From Acinetobacter sp. A2 (GTDB lineage: Bacteria; Pseudomonadota; Gammaproteobacteria; Pseudomonadales; Moraxellaceae): 64,000 bases of DNA. The translations under genes were made by a program, and so were the position numbers. Location of the stretch: contig NZ_JAAZQX010000006.1 of the NCBI RefSeq assembly GCF_012371325.1, forward strand, positions 1-64,000, read 5' to 3'. Below, one piece after another: positions 1-8,942 of the stretch. Within the stretch, counting starts at the first letter, position 1, and each line of letters begins with the position of its first letter. Under the pieces are notes generated by a model that ran no database searches, was not told the DNA's origin, and saw only the letters and a program-made list of their open reading frames with translations.

Positions 1-206
1 TCGGAGAGCGATTGATTTGTTTTTTTAGGGTGCGAAGAACAATCATAGCCTAAATCTACAATATCGGTTTCATAGAACTCGTTCTTTGACCATTCATTGC
101 ATACCCAAGATGCAAATTCCTTAACAAAGCCATTCTTGTTTTTAGGGCATATAAAATAAGCTAGGTCTTGTTCTACTTTTTTTAAACCCTCAATAAAGCC
201 TTCCAT
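1..206 (-). CDS. Hypothetical protein, N-terminal part (runs off the left edge)
   Basis: An open frame begins at an ATG at 206-204 on the minus strand and stays open to the window edge, giving about 68 residues that start MEGFIEGLKKVEQDLAYFIC. The visible part is rich in Lys, Glu and aromatic residues, has no signal peptide or membrane segment, and contains three cysteines. I do not recognise the family. A GGCGGA sequence lies just upstream of the ATG, and a TATAAT hexamer (minus strand, 232-227) lies in the very AT-rich stretch behind it. The AT-rich leader and lack of a familiar neighbour could mean an accessory gene, but this is only a hint. Confidence 0.5.
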   Translation of the reverse strand, partial: MEGFIEGLKKVEQDLAYFICPKNKNGFVKEFASWVCNEWSKNEFYETDIVDLGYDCSSHPKKTNQSLS

Positions 207-299
207 TCAATCCGCCTATATGCTTAATTATACATACTTGAATTATGCATATATGTATATATTTGTCTATATAAATAGATACTATTAATTACCCTCAAC

Positions 300-746
300 T
301 TAATCATAAGCACTAAAATCTAAAGGATTAACGTCCGTAGCCAGTGGCTGATAAGCTTGCGTAAAGGTAGGTGACATACGCTTTGGACGGCCTGTGGCAA
401 TTTCTACACATGCCCATTGTGTGCTACCCATGAATACCAGGCTTTTATCTTGCGGGCGATAAAATGCATACTGACGAAATGAATACAGTGCATTCAAATC
501 ACTGAGCCACGTTCGTAAAATTAGCTCCTCACCTTCAAGAGCCGCTTTACGATATTGCGCATGGTGTTCTACAGCAACCATGGCATGTTTCAGTTTCAAA
601 TACTCTTGTACACCCAAACCTAGCTGTTCTATATGCGCCGATGCCACATCTTGCATCCATTGCACATAAACCACGTTATTTACATGGCCCAAAATATCTA
701 TATGTTCGGGTTGAACCGTGATTTTTAAATCAAATATGCTGCTCAT
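300..746 (-). CDS. Acyl-CoA thioesterase, 4HBT hotdog fold (YbgC/FadM-like)
   Basis: The 148-residue protein has the size and N-terminal signature of 4-hydroxybenzoyl-CoA thioesterase-like single hotdog domains. The segment around residues 14-30 (HIDILGHVNNVVYVQWM) carries the Asp-x3-His-x-Asn pattern in which the Asp is the usual catalytic residue. Such enzymes hydrolyse acyl-CoA or acyl-ACP thioesters in the cytoplasm; the substrate cannot be read from sequence. It is distinct from the Tol-linked YbgC at 32796. It lies alone, separated from the upstream protease gene by a hairpin terminator, and followed by AT-rich DNA. Confidence 0.85.
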   Translation of the reverse strand: MSSIFDLKITVQPEHIDILGHVNNVVYVQWMQDVASAHIEQLGLGVQEYLKLKHAMVAVEHHAQYRKAALEGEELILRTWLSDLNALYSFRQYAFYRPQDKSLVFMGSTQWACVEIATGRPKRMSPTFTQAYQPLATDVNPLDFSAYD

Positions 747-804
747 TGCATCCTTTTACTAGAAACTGCCGTGTCTGCTTAGTTTATCAAAAATATTCAA
801 TTTG

Positions 805-835
805 CATAAAAAAGTCGCTCTGTTTGAAGAGCGAC
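805..835 (-). terminator. Rho-independent terminator after the HtrA gene
   Basis: An 8-bp perfect stem GTCGCTCT / AGAGCGAC (814-821 and 828-835) with a 6-nt loop is followed, reading the minus strand, by a run of T residues (complement of 808-813). It sits just downstream of the protease stop codon. Confidence 0.8.
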
Positions 836-892
836 TATTATACGACTGATCATTTATATTGAAATCAAATCAATCCTGGCAGATGCTTTAAC

Positions 893-2284
893 TTATTGAA
901 TACGCATCCCAATAATGGCACGTTGCCCTTGACGAATAATCACGACCCGAGCGACTGAACCTTTTTTCAGGGTAGATACCGTTTCAACAAACTGGTTGGC
1001 ATTTTGAATTGGAGTATTATTCAGTTGTACCACCACATCTCCCGGCATAATACGCGCCTGAGCTGCTGAACCACCACGACGCACTTCCTGAATGAGCACA
1101 CCACCTTTAATATCTAACTGGCGTTGTTCTGCAACAGTTAAGTCACGAATAGACACACCTAAAACAGGGCCTTTAGCAGCAGTTTCAGGGTTGTTTTTTG
1201 CAGGCGTATCATCTGGTGCTGTGCTGACTGTAGCGGTAATATTACGGCGTTTGTCATCACGTAATACTTCAAGCTGAATACTCTGATTTGGCACTGAACG
1301 GTTTAAATAGTTCAACAATTCCGAAGTTCTAGAAATTGGCGTACCATTATATTTAAGAATGACATCACCCGCACGTAAGCCTGCACGTGCAGCAGGTGAA
1401 TTTGGTGCAACTTGAGTAATCAATGACCCTTCTGGTTTGCTCAGTTTATAAGATTCAGCCAAATTACGGTCAATATCCTGCAAACTCACCCCTAAATAAG
1501 AACGGGTCACTTTACCATTTCGTTTTAACTGATCGGCCACGTCCATTGCTACATCAATAGGAATAGAGAATGACAACCCCATATAACCACCCGTACCACT
1601 AAAAATACGGGAGTTCACGCCCACAACCTCACCACGCTGGTTGAACAGTGGCCCACCTGAGTTACCTGGGTTTAAAGCTACATCGGTCTGAATAAAGGGT
1701 ACTGAGGTTTCACCCATCATATTCCGCATTTTTGCACTGACAATCCCTGCCGATGCAGAATAGTCAAATCCAAATGGAGAACCAATTGCAAGTACAGGCT
1801 CACCTACACGCAATTGATCGACATTGCCTGTACGCAACTCTGGGAAACTCACACCTTGCACTTTTAATAAAGCGACATCGGTACGTTCATCACTACCCAC
1901 AACAGTTGCATCTAACTCACGGCGGTCATTCAGTACAATTGTGACTTTTGAAGCATCTTCAACCACGTGGTGGTTCGTTAAAAGGTATCCATCTTTACTA
2001 ATAAAAAATGCACTGCCATAACCTGTTTTTTCTTGTGGCAATTGTTGTTGTGGAATAATGACTTGATTGCCAAAAAAACGGCGTAAAATTTCTGGAACTT
2101 GTTGTTGTAAGAGTTCTTCCTGACTCATTTTTTTGACAACATTGACACTCACGACAGCAGGACTCACCTGCTCAACCAAATTAGAAAAGTCTACTGGTGG
2201 TGCTGCTTGAGTCTGCACAGTTGCCATAGTAAAAACAGCCGCATATAAACCTTTTTTTAAATTGCGATTTTTCATAAATAGCAT
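893..2284 (-). CDS. htrA: Periplasmic serine protease, HtrA/DegP (Do) family
   Basis: A 463-residue trypsin-like protease with two PDZ domains that degrades or refolds misfolded envelope proteins. A signal peptide occupies about residues 1-28 (basic start, hydrophobic core, AxA-type end). The catalytic triad is visible: His106 in TNHHVV, Asp136 in ERTDVALL and Ser209 in NPGNSGGPLF. PDZ1 spans about 260-350 and PDZ2 about 375-460. Length and layout resemble MucD/DegQ-type proteins rather than the longer E. coli DegP. The start may be Met1 or Met4 (2275). It is divergent from nadB across a 321-bp spacer, and no anti-sigma or algU-like gene is adjacent. Confidence 0.93.
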   Translation of the reverse strand: MLFMKNRNLKKGLYAAVFTMATVQTQAAPPVDFSNLVEQVSPAVVSVNVVKKMSQEELLQQQVPEILRRFFGNQVIIPQQQLPQEKTGYGSAFFISKDGYLLTNHHVVEDASKVTIVLNDRRELDATVVGSDERTDVALLKVQGVSFPELRTGNVDQLRVGEPVLAIGSPFGFDYSASAGIVSAKMRNMMGETSVPFIQTDVALNPGNSGGPLFNQRGEVVGVNSRIFSGTGGYMGLSFSIPIDVAMDVADQLKRNGKVTRSYLGVSLQDIDRNLAESYKLSKPEGSLITQVAPNSPAARAGLRAGDVILKYNGTPISRTSELLNYLNRSVPNQSIQLEVLRDDKRRNITATVSTAPDDTPAKNNPETAAKGPVLGVSIRDLTVAEQRQLDIKGGVLIQEVRRGGSAAQARIMPGDVVVQLNNTPIQNANQFVETVSTLKKGSVARVVIIRQGQRAIIGMRIQ

Positions 2285-2605
2285 TCACTCAATAATAATT
2301 ATGACTTCGAACCCATCTTATTTATCACAAAATTACTAGGTTTTGCGTAATAAAATGTTGAATCTTTTCAGTTTCGGCTTTTAGTTTATTGCAATTAAAT
2401 CAGTTTGATGAGATTGAATATTTAACCTCTCTGAATCTGACTTAAAGCTCAACATCTGAAATAGATTGGACAAAATTGTGATAAAAGTTGGAATATTCCA
2501 TAAAAGTTTCCCGTTTATTCTTTTTTTTCATTATTCATGCCCACTTCGCACTTGCGTTTTTCTGCAAAAAGGGGTGTCATTATCCAACTTTTTTCAAATT
2601 AGCTG
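2285..2605. other. 321-bp divergent intergenic region (htrA / nadB)
   Basis: This spacer must hold the promoters of two divergent genes. It is AT-rich and shows no convincing small gene. The one clear element is a perfect 12-bp palindrome TGGAATATTCCA at 2489-2500, which could be a binding site for a dimeric regulator. No -35/-10 pair can be assigned with confidence. Confidence 0.4.
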
Positions 2606-4240
2606 ATGGACATGTCTAATTTAAACACAACACATCAATTTGATGTGATTATTGTGGGAAGTGGTGGTGCAGGTTTGAGTTTAGCGCTCTCATTACCCCA
2701 GCATTTCAAAATCGCCGTTTTGGCAAAATCTACCCTCACTGAAGCCAGCACCTTTTATGCGCAAGGTGGTGTTGCTGCAGTCCTTGATGAAACCGACTCG
2801 ATCGAACAACATATAGATGACACCATGATTGCAGGTGCGCATTTGTGTGAAATTGACGCCGTAAAACAAACGGTGGAAGGCGGCAAACCTTCGGTAGATT
2901 TTCTGCTCAAACATGGCGTGCAGTTTACCTTAGACGAACAAGAGCAATTGCATTTAACCCGTGAAGGCGGCCATTCTCAGCGCCGTATTATTCACGCTGC
3001 CGATGCTACAGGCCGTGCAATTTCCACGACTTTGGTGCAACGTGCTCAAGAACAGCAAAACATCACTATATTTGAAAACTATATCGCCATTGACCTGATT
3101 ACCTCACAAAAGCTTGGTTTAAACGAAGCTAATCGTTCATTAGGCTTATATGCACTAGATGAAAGTACTCAAAAAGTACATACCTTCCTTGCTCCATTTA
3201 CCGCTCTTGCCTGCGGCGGTGCAATGAAAGCCTACCTTTACACTTCAAACCCAGACATTGCGACGGGCGATGGTATGGCCATGGCTTTCCGTGCGGGTTG
3301 CCGTGTAGCCAATATGGAATTTAACCAATTCCATCCAACCTGTTTGTATCATCCTCAGGCGCGTTCTTTTTTAATTACTGAAGCCATGCGTGGTGAAGGT
3401 GCATATTTACGTTTACCTGATGGCGAACGCTTTATGCTGCGTTTTGATGAACGAGCAGAACTCGCTCCGCGTGATATTGTGGCACGTGCAATTGACTATG
3501 AAATCAAGCGTTTGGGTATTCGTCATGTATGGCTAGATATTACCCACAAGCCTGCAGAATTTGTCAAGGAACACTTCCCTACACTGTATGCACGTTTGCT
3601 GGAATTAGGCATTGATATCACTACAGATATGATTCCGGTTGTACCTGCTGCCCACTACACTTGTGGTGGGGTGATGGTCAATGAACATAGCCAAACCGAT
3701 ATTTCTGGTTTATACGCGATTGGTGAAACGTCTTATACAGGTTTGCATGGCGCTAACCGCATGGCAAGTAACTCTCTTTTAGAATGTTTTGTATATGGAA
3801 TGGCAGCGGCCAAACATATTGAAGCACATCACACTACAGATTATTGCTCACCTGAAGTTCCTGCTTGGGATGATTCTCAAGTGACCAACCCTGATGAAGA
3901 TGTTGTAATTTTACAAAACTGGGATGAACTTCGTGCAACCATGTGGAACTACGTCGGTATTGTACGCACCACTAAGCGTTTAGAACGTGCTTTGCACCGT
4001 ATTGAAATGCTGAAACGTGAAATTACCGAGTATTATCAGGACTACCAAGTTAGTAAAAACCTGATTGAGCTGCGTAATTTGGTTCTGGTTTCTGAAATGA
4101 TTGTACGCTGTGCCATGCAACGCAAAGAATCACGTGGTTTACACTTCACGCTGGATTATCCTGAGCTTGCGCCTGAATTGCGTAAAACTGTGCTCATTCC
4201 ACCTAATTTCCAAGTGGAAACTCCATTGGTGAATGAGTGA
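2606..4240 (+). CDS. nadB: L-aspartate oxidase
   Basis: This flavoenzyme oxidises L-aspartate to iminoaspartate, the first step of de novo NAD synthesis, handing its product to quinolinate synthase (NadA, not in this window). The 544 residues match the usual length. The FAD-binding dinucleotide motif VGSGGAG is at residues 17-23. The family signatures [20 protein letters not shown] (middle), [15 protein letters not shown] and [19 protein letters not shown], plus the [12 protein letters not shown] segment typical of the succinate dehydrogenase/fumarate reductase flavoprotein superfamily, are all present. Translation may begin at Met1 or Met3 (2612); neither has a strong ribosome-binding site. 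It is a single-gene unit ended by a hairpin. Confidence 0.96.
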   Translation: MDMSNLNTTHQFDVIIVGSGGAGLSLALSLPQHFKIAVLAKSTLTEASTFYAQGGVAAVLDETDSIEQHIDDTMIAGAHLCEIDAVKQTVEGGKPSVDFLLKHGVQFTLDEQEQLHLTREGGHSQRRIIHAADATGRAISTTLVQRAQEQQNITIFENYIAIDLITSQKLGLNEANRSLGLYALDESTQKVHTFLAPFTALACGGAMKAYLYTSNPDIATGDGMAMAFRAGCRVANMEFNQFHPTCLYHPQARSFLITEAMRGEGAYLRLPDGERFMLRFDERAELAPRDIVARAIDYEIKRLGIRHVWLDITHKPAEFVKEHFPTLYARLLELGIDITTDMIPVVPAAHYTCGGVMVNEHSQTDISGLYAIGETSYTGLHGANRMASNSLLECFVYGMAAAKHIEAHHTTDYCSPEVPAWDDSQVTNPDEDVVILQNWDELRATMWNYVGIVRTTKRLERALHRIEMLKREITEYYQDYQVSKNLIELRNLVLVSEMIVRCAMQRKESRGLHFTLDYPELAPELRKTVLIPPNFQVETPLVNE

Positions 4241-4319
4241 TCTGATTGCTTGTTACGCAACAGCATTTGCATAAAAGTATCTGTGAATAAAGTGCATTCG
4301 AATTCTAATGCAAGAAAGC

Positions 4320-4349
4320 ACCGAATCGTATTCCATAACACGATTCGGT
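4320..4349. terminator. Hairpin terminator between convergent nadB and mtlD
   Basis: A perfect 10-bp stem ACCGAATCGT / ACGATTCGGT (4320-4329 and 4340-4349) with a 10-nt loop is followed on the plus strand by ATTTTATCATTTT. It lies between two convergent genes and could serve both, though the T-tract is better on the plus strand. Confidence 0.75.
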
Positions 4350-4418
4350 ATTTTATCATTTTGAATATGATGACGTTAACTTACTAAACCTCCTCCTAAA
4401 AATTCATCAAGTTGAGTT

Positions 4419-6548
4419 TTATATTACGGCTGCAACTTGAGTATCATCTTGAATAAATGCTTCTAAGCGAACTTGACCAGCCAATAGTTGCTGTAATTGG
4501 TGGCTAATTGTGTACTGCAATTGCTGCCGTGTCTGTTCGTATATAGGCGCATTTTGCAATTGTTTTGACAAATGCTGTAATGCTGCTTGAGTCCCCAACT
4601 GCTGCATTTTAATTGCATACAGATAGCCCAACACCACTCCTTTCTTCACATAATTTGCAGCTAAATCATGCTGCAGATGATAAATCAAAGCACCCATCAC
4701 CCGTTCATTGGCTGAGAGTTTACGCAAAGGGTCACGTGCCACACGCTGACACGGGTCTTTATAGGCATGTTCACATGAGTCCAGAAAGCTCTGTGCCAGA
4801 TGCTTTAAGTTTTGCTGACGATGCGGCAACTGTACAGCTAATCCCAACGCTACTTGTGCCGAAACAGCGCGGGTAAAATCTGCAACCAATGGGTCTGCCA
4901 TTGCGACACCAATACTGTTATGCCCTATTAAACTGGATAACCAAGCCATCATGGCATGTACACCATTCCATAAACGATTTTTAATGAGTTGGATTTCGGC
5001 AATATCATCTACCAAAATCATTTGACGCATGTGTTGCAATAATGGACTGGCATTTTCCACATAAATAGGCATGTCACTTTCAGCATGAAATAAAATTAAA
5101 TCCATACTTTGCAAAATGTGACTGGGCTGAAAATTGCGTCTTAAATCTTCTACATATAAGGTCGCTTGACGCTCTTGCTCAGGCTGCAATCGAGTATTGT
5201 CTTCAATTTCAATTGGCTCTGCTTCGTCATCCAACTGAAATTGCTTAAAAATATTATACTTGATGCGTAATTGGCGATATAAGTTTTGATCGCTTAATTT
5301 AGAGACCATTCTATTTACGACAGTATCGCAAAAATAATGCTGCGCCATAATTTTGGCTGCCGTATCGGGATCCAACAACGTCTCTAACGCCTGATGAATA
5401 TGCGTCATCAAGAGCTGTTTTGCCCCAACTTTATTTAAAATTACCAAAATAGTTAAAGGCTGATGGAGTTCAACTTGCGCTATAAAACGGGCATATAAGC
5501 CCTGCGCAATTACTTTAGCCTCTTGCTGTAAAGCATGTTCAGGCAAACATAATGCAATTAGGCTCGACTCCACATACATTTGCTGCATCTGCTGCAAGTT
5601 CTCCGCATCAATGATGTGCATATTTTCAATTCGTTCATCATAAGAACATTGTCCATAACGAATTGAATACGTTCCAAAGGCGTTTACTGCAGAACGATAT
5701 AAGGTATTCCGTGTAGAAGCATAAATACGTTTAGGACGGGTATAGCCATCCCAGTGCGATAAAATTTGGGCCAAATAGCCCCCACCTATTGCACCAAAAC
5801 CATGAATCCCCACACTCAACTGATTTAAAGTTTGCGGGAAGGCCTCTTGTAAACTCGGCATTTCCAATACAGGAATAACTTGATTTAAGTCATCTAAATA
5901 AGCTTGCATACTTGCGTAATAATGCTGCGTGAGTGACAACATATTAGCATTAGGTTTTTTGATATCCCGAAATAGTATGGTTATGCCACCCGCTGCATGT
6001 GCAGATTTGATTCCATTTTCAGAATCTTCCAGCATGAAACATTCGCTGGGTTCTAGATTAATTTTTTGTGCGGCTGTTATAAAAATTTCAGGATGTGGCT
6101 TGCCCTGTTGCACCTCATCGCCACAAACTAATACATCAAAAAACTTATAGACATTGGCATTAATCAAATATTCTTCGGCAATGGCACGACGACTAGACGT
6201 AGCAACCGCCATTCTCAAGCCAGACTTTCGTAACCGCTCTAATACCTGCAACAAACCTTTTTTAATGGGCACACCAAAATTGCGCACACTTTCTAGTTCT
6301 AGTTCATCAGCACGCTGACGGATCTCACGGTAAGGAATGTCTGCACTATATTCTGCTTGCGCCAGTTGTTCAGCGCTCTTTGCACTCAAACCCAAACATT
6401 GCATGAGGTATACGTCTGAAAATTCAACGCCAATGAGCTCCTGAGATGCCTGCTTCAATGTTTGAAACCGTAATCGTTCAGTATCAAACATTGTTCCATC
6501 CATATCAAAGATTGCTCCATGAACAATATTGTTCTTAAATTTAAGCAT
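4419..6548 (-). CDS. mtlD: Bifunctional mannitol-1-phosphate dehydrogenase / phosphatase (HAD-MtlD fusion)
   Basis: A 709-residue fusion. Residues 1-225 are a HAD-type phosphatase: motif I FDMDGTMFD with Asp15/Asp17, motif II Thr/Ser around 117-119, motif III Lys150 in QGKPHPE and motif IV MLEDSENG at 172-179. Residues 245-709 are a long-chain polyol dehydrogenase: nucleotide-binding HGFGAIGGG at 249-257 and the polyol signature K-x4-N-x2-H at Lys523, Asn528, His531. This architecture is the Acinetobacter MtlD that reduces fructose-6-phosphate to mannitol-1-phosphate and then dephosphorylates it to mannitol, a compatible solute made under salt stress. A GGGAG ribosome-binding site precedes the ATG. 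No PTS or other mannitol gene is adjacent, fitting biosynthesis rather than uptake. Confidence 0.93.
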   Translation of the reverse strand: MLKFKNNIVHGAIFDMDGTMFDTERLRFQTLKQASQELIGVEFSDVYLMQCLGLSAKSAEQLAQAEYSADIPYREIRQRADELELESVRNFGVPIKKGLLQVLERLRKSGLRMAVATSSRRAIAEEYLINANVYKFFDVLVCGDEVQQGKPHPEIFITAAQKINLEPSECFMLEDSENGIKSAHAAGGITILFRDIKKPNANMLSLTQHYYASMQAYLDDLNQVIPVLEMPSLQEAFPQTLNQLSVGIHGFGAIGGGYLAQILSHWDGYTRPKRIYASTRNTLYRSAVNAFGTYSIRYGQCSYDERIENMHIIDAENLQQMQQMYVESSLIALCLPEHALQQEAKVIAQGLYARFIAQVELHQPLTILVILNKVGAKQLLMTHIHQALETLLDPDTAAKIMAQHYFCDTVVNRMVSKLSDQNLYRQLRIKYNIFKQFQLDDEAEPIEIEDNTRLQPEQERQATLYVEDLRRNFQPSHILQSMDLILFHAESDMPIYVENASPLLQHMRQMILVDDIAEIQLIKNRLWNGVHAMMAWLSSLIGHNSIGVAMADPLVADFTRAVSAQVALGLAVQLPHRQQNLKHLAQSFLDSCEHAYKDPCQRVARDPLRKLSANERVMGALIYHLQHDLAANYVKKGVVLGYLYAIKMQQLGTQAALQHLSKQLQNAPIYEQTRQQLQYTISHQLQQLLAGQVRLEAFIQDDTQVAAVI

Positions 6549-6742
6549 TTAGCTCCCTTGTTTTATCACTTACGGGTTGCTAGCTTAGACAAAAGCAGAT
6601 TTGATCTATATGAAAAACATAAAATGAAATATTTGTGATTATTTTTTAACCAATCAAACCCTGATTTCCATGTGGTATGTGTACATATGTAACCACATGG
6701 TAAATATAAGTAACTAAAATTAAGATAAAGCTGACTTTATTC

Positions 6743-7159
6743 TCAGCCAATCTGTGGAATCGAATACGTCCCTGTGACATGCGCCACGGCATCATCTACA
6801 CCTTCGGAATATACCCAAACCTCACCGACCACGAGGTTTTTCCCTACTTTCATTAAGCGACATTCACCACGTAAATTACGCCCTGCTGCGGGCTTGCGTA
6901 AAAAGTTGATGTTTAAATTACTGGTCACCGCCAAAGCCACCAAACCCAACTCCCCTAAAATGGCGATATAAAGTGCATAGTCTGCAACAGTCATCATAGT
7001 CGGCCCTGATACCGTACCACCTGGGCGTAAATCACGTTCATCGATGTGATAATTCACCAATGCCCCACGTGGCGTGATGGACACAATTTCGCATTTTTCC
7101 AGACTTTGCGGAAACTCTACTTTTAAAAATTCAATAATTTCTTCTTTGGTCATGCTCAT
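6743..7159 (-). CDS. PaaI-family thioesterase (hotdog fold)
   Basis: A 138-residue single hotdog-domain protein. The central helix region GGTVSGPTMMTVADYALYIA matches the PaaI/YdiI-type pattern in which a Gly-rich turn and an acidic residue position the acyl thioester. Likely a cytoplasmic acyl-CoA thioesterase of unknown substrate. It begins at Met1 or Met3 (MSMTKEE). It lies downstream of tmk but behind an AT-rich hairpin, so it may have its own promoter. It differs in subfamily from the two 4HBT/YbgC-type thioesterases elsewhere in the window. Confidence 0.82.
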   Translation of the reverse strand: MSMTKEEIIEFLKVEFPQSLEKCEIVSITPRGALVNYHIDERDLRPGGTVSGPTMMTVADYALYIAILGELGLVALAVTSNLNINFLRKPAAGRNLRGECRLMKVGKNLVVGEVWVYSEGVDDAVAHVTGTYSIPQIG

Positions 7160-7190
7160 GTTGTTCGATTCACTATTTTTCTAAATGATA

Positions 7191-7228
7191 AAAAATCTTC
7201 TAAAGCACAATCACTATAGAAGATTTTT
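7191..7228 (-). terminator. Terminator after the pabC-mltG-tmk operon
   Basis: An 11-bp AT-rich stem AAAAATCTTCT / AGAAGATTTTT (7191-7201 and 7218-7228) encloses a 16-nt loop. On the minus strand it is followed by T-rich sequence. It sits between the tmk stop and the PaaI-like gene start. Confidence 0.6.
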
Positions 7229-7266
7229 TAATGCAATCAAATGCACAAGAATGACTGATTCGCTTG

Positions 7267-7875
7267 TTAAGTATTTGGCTGTAAATATTGCATTGCCTGT
7301 GCAAAGACTTGATCTGGGTTTTGAGTCGCATCCAAGCGCTTCACCCGCTCAGGATGTCGCTCCCACAAAGATTGATAGCCACCCCTTACTTTCTCAAAAA
7401 AAGTGGCTTTCTCTTGCTCAAAACGATCAAGCGCTCCACGCGCACGTGCACGGGTCATACCCAGCTCAATTGGGGCATCCAACCAGAAAGTTAAGTCAGG
7501 CATACGTGCCACAAAATGGCTATTCAGCATGTTCAACTTCGCTACGCTTAAACCACGGCCAGCACATTGGTAGGCAAAACTTGCATCACTAAAACGGTCG
7601 CATAACACAGTTTTACCTGCAGCCATTGCTGGTAAAATCACCTGATCTAAATGCTGAGCACGCGCTGCATACATCAACAATAACTCAGTGTCTGAACACA
7701 TTTTTTCTTCATGGTTGACCGCGAGTAACAAAGCACGAATTTGCTCTGCCATAGGGGTTCCACCTGGCTCACGGGTTAAAACCACCTCTTGACCTTGTGC
7801 AGTAAAATAATCATGAATACGGCGAATGAGTGTCGTTTTGCCTACCCCTTCGGTGCCTTCAAAACTGATAAACAT
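7267..7875 (-). CDS. tmk: Thymidylate kinase
   Basis: Phosphorylates dTMP to dTDP in the cytoplasm for DNA synthesis. The 202 residues match the family length. The P-loop FEGTEGVGKTT is at residues 5-15, the DRF-type nucleotide-binding segment (CDRFSDASFAYQ) follows in the middle, and the RARG segment of the LID region is near residue 145. It is the last gene of a pabC-mltG-tmk operon with a 2-bp gap after mltG. A GGGGA ribosome-binding site precedes the start. In many gammaproteobacteria the same order continues to holB, which does not follow here. Confidence 0.96.
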   Translation of the reverse strand: MFISFEGTEGVGKTTLIRRIHDYFTAQGQEVVLTREPGGTPMAEQIRALLLAVNHEEKMCSDTELLLMYAARAQHLDQVILPAMAAGKTVLCDRFSDASFAYQCAGRGLSVAKLNMLNSHFVARMPDLTFWLDAPIELGMTRARARGALDRFEQEKATFFEKVRGGYQSLWERHPERVKRLDATQNPDQVFAQAMQYLQPNT

Positions 7876-7877
7876 GC

Positions 7878-8942
7878 TTATTCCCCTGATTTTTTCGCGC
7901 GCAGTACATTTAAATATTCCTGCACGGCACGGTTATGATCTTGCAAATTGGTGCTAAATTTATGTCCACCATTACCTGTCGCGACAAAATAAATGTTGTC
8001 AGATTGGTCTGGATGCATCGCCGCTTCAATGGCTTTTTGACTTGGCAAGGCAATTGGTGTTGGCGTTAAGCCACTCATGGTATAGGTGTTGTATGGCGTT
8101 GGAGTGCGTAAATCCTGACGGGTGATATTACCCTGATATTTATCGCCCATTCCATAAATAACAGTTGGGTCGGTTTGCAAGCGCATGCCCAGTTTTAAAC
8201 GGCGTACAAACACCCCAGACACTTGCTGTAATTCAGCATCGACATTGGTTTCTTTTTCAATAATTGAGGCCATAATCAAGGCTTCATATTTATTTTTATA
8301 AGGTAAATCTGCTGCTCGATTATTCCAAGCATCATCTAATGCTTTCATTTGACGCTGATATAAATCGGTTAAAATTTTACGATCAGTTTCACCTTTAGCG
8401 AAAAAATACGTATTCGGTGCAAACAACCCTTCTGGATGTGCATAAGGAATATTTAAAGCTTTCAGCAATTCTGCATAAGGTAAATGCACTACTTCTTTAC
8501 TGACCAAATCATCTTTCTTTAATGCCTCAATCAATTGTTTAAAGGTCGTACCTTCGATCACCAAAATACGGTTCATTTGTGCATTTTCAGCATTGGCGAT
8601 CATTTCCAAAACCTGACGTACACTCATGCCCTGACGGACTTCATACACGCCTTTTTTCATGCTGTCGTGAATCATCACCCGTTGATAGAGTTTTAAAACA
8701 ATTGGAAAATTCACATGATCTTGTTCTGCCAAACGGTCAATAAAACGTGAGTAAGTATCACCATCATTAATCGCCAATAATTGTTTTTTTCCTTCAACTG
8801 GATAATCTTTAAATAAGCTGGACCATAAGATCATGCCAACGACCAAAAATAGTCCGAGTATAAAAATAAGCGCACCTTGAATAGCACGCTTAGACCGCAT
8901 AGTTTTGGTTTTCTTTTTAGATTTTGATGGACGCTTAGACAT
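7878..8942 (-). CDS. mltG: Endolytic murein transglycosylase MltG (YceG-like)
   Basis: A membrane-anchored lytic transglycosylase that cuts nascent glycan strands and helps terminate peptidoglycan chain growth. A very basic N-terminus (about residues 1-20) precedes one membrane segment at about 22-42; the remainder is periplasmic. The catalytic Glu229 is visible in MASIIEKET, followed by LQTDPTVIYG and the NTY-x-GLTPTPI segment typical of YceG. The 354 residues match the family. The start overlaps the 3' end of pabC by 8 bp, suggesting translational coupling. Confidence 0.95.
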   Translation of the reverse strand: MSKRPSKSKKKTKTMRSKRAIQGALIFILGLFLVVGMILWSSLFKDYPVEGKKQLLAINDGDTYSRFIDRLAEQDHVNFPIVLKLYQRVMIHDSMKKGVYEVRQGMSVRQVLEMIANAENAQMNRILVIEGTTFKQLIEALKKDDLVSKEVVHLPYAELLKALNIPYAHPEGLFAPNTYFFAKGETDRKILTDLYQRQMKALDDAWNNRAADLPYKNKYEALIMASIIEKETNVDAELQQVSGVFVRRLKLGMRLQTDPTVIYGMGDKYQGNITRQDLRTPTPYNTYTMSGLTPTPIALPSQKAIEAAMHPDQSDNIYFVATGNGGHKFSTNLQDHNRAVQEYLNVLRAKKSGE

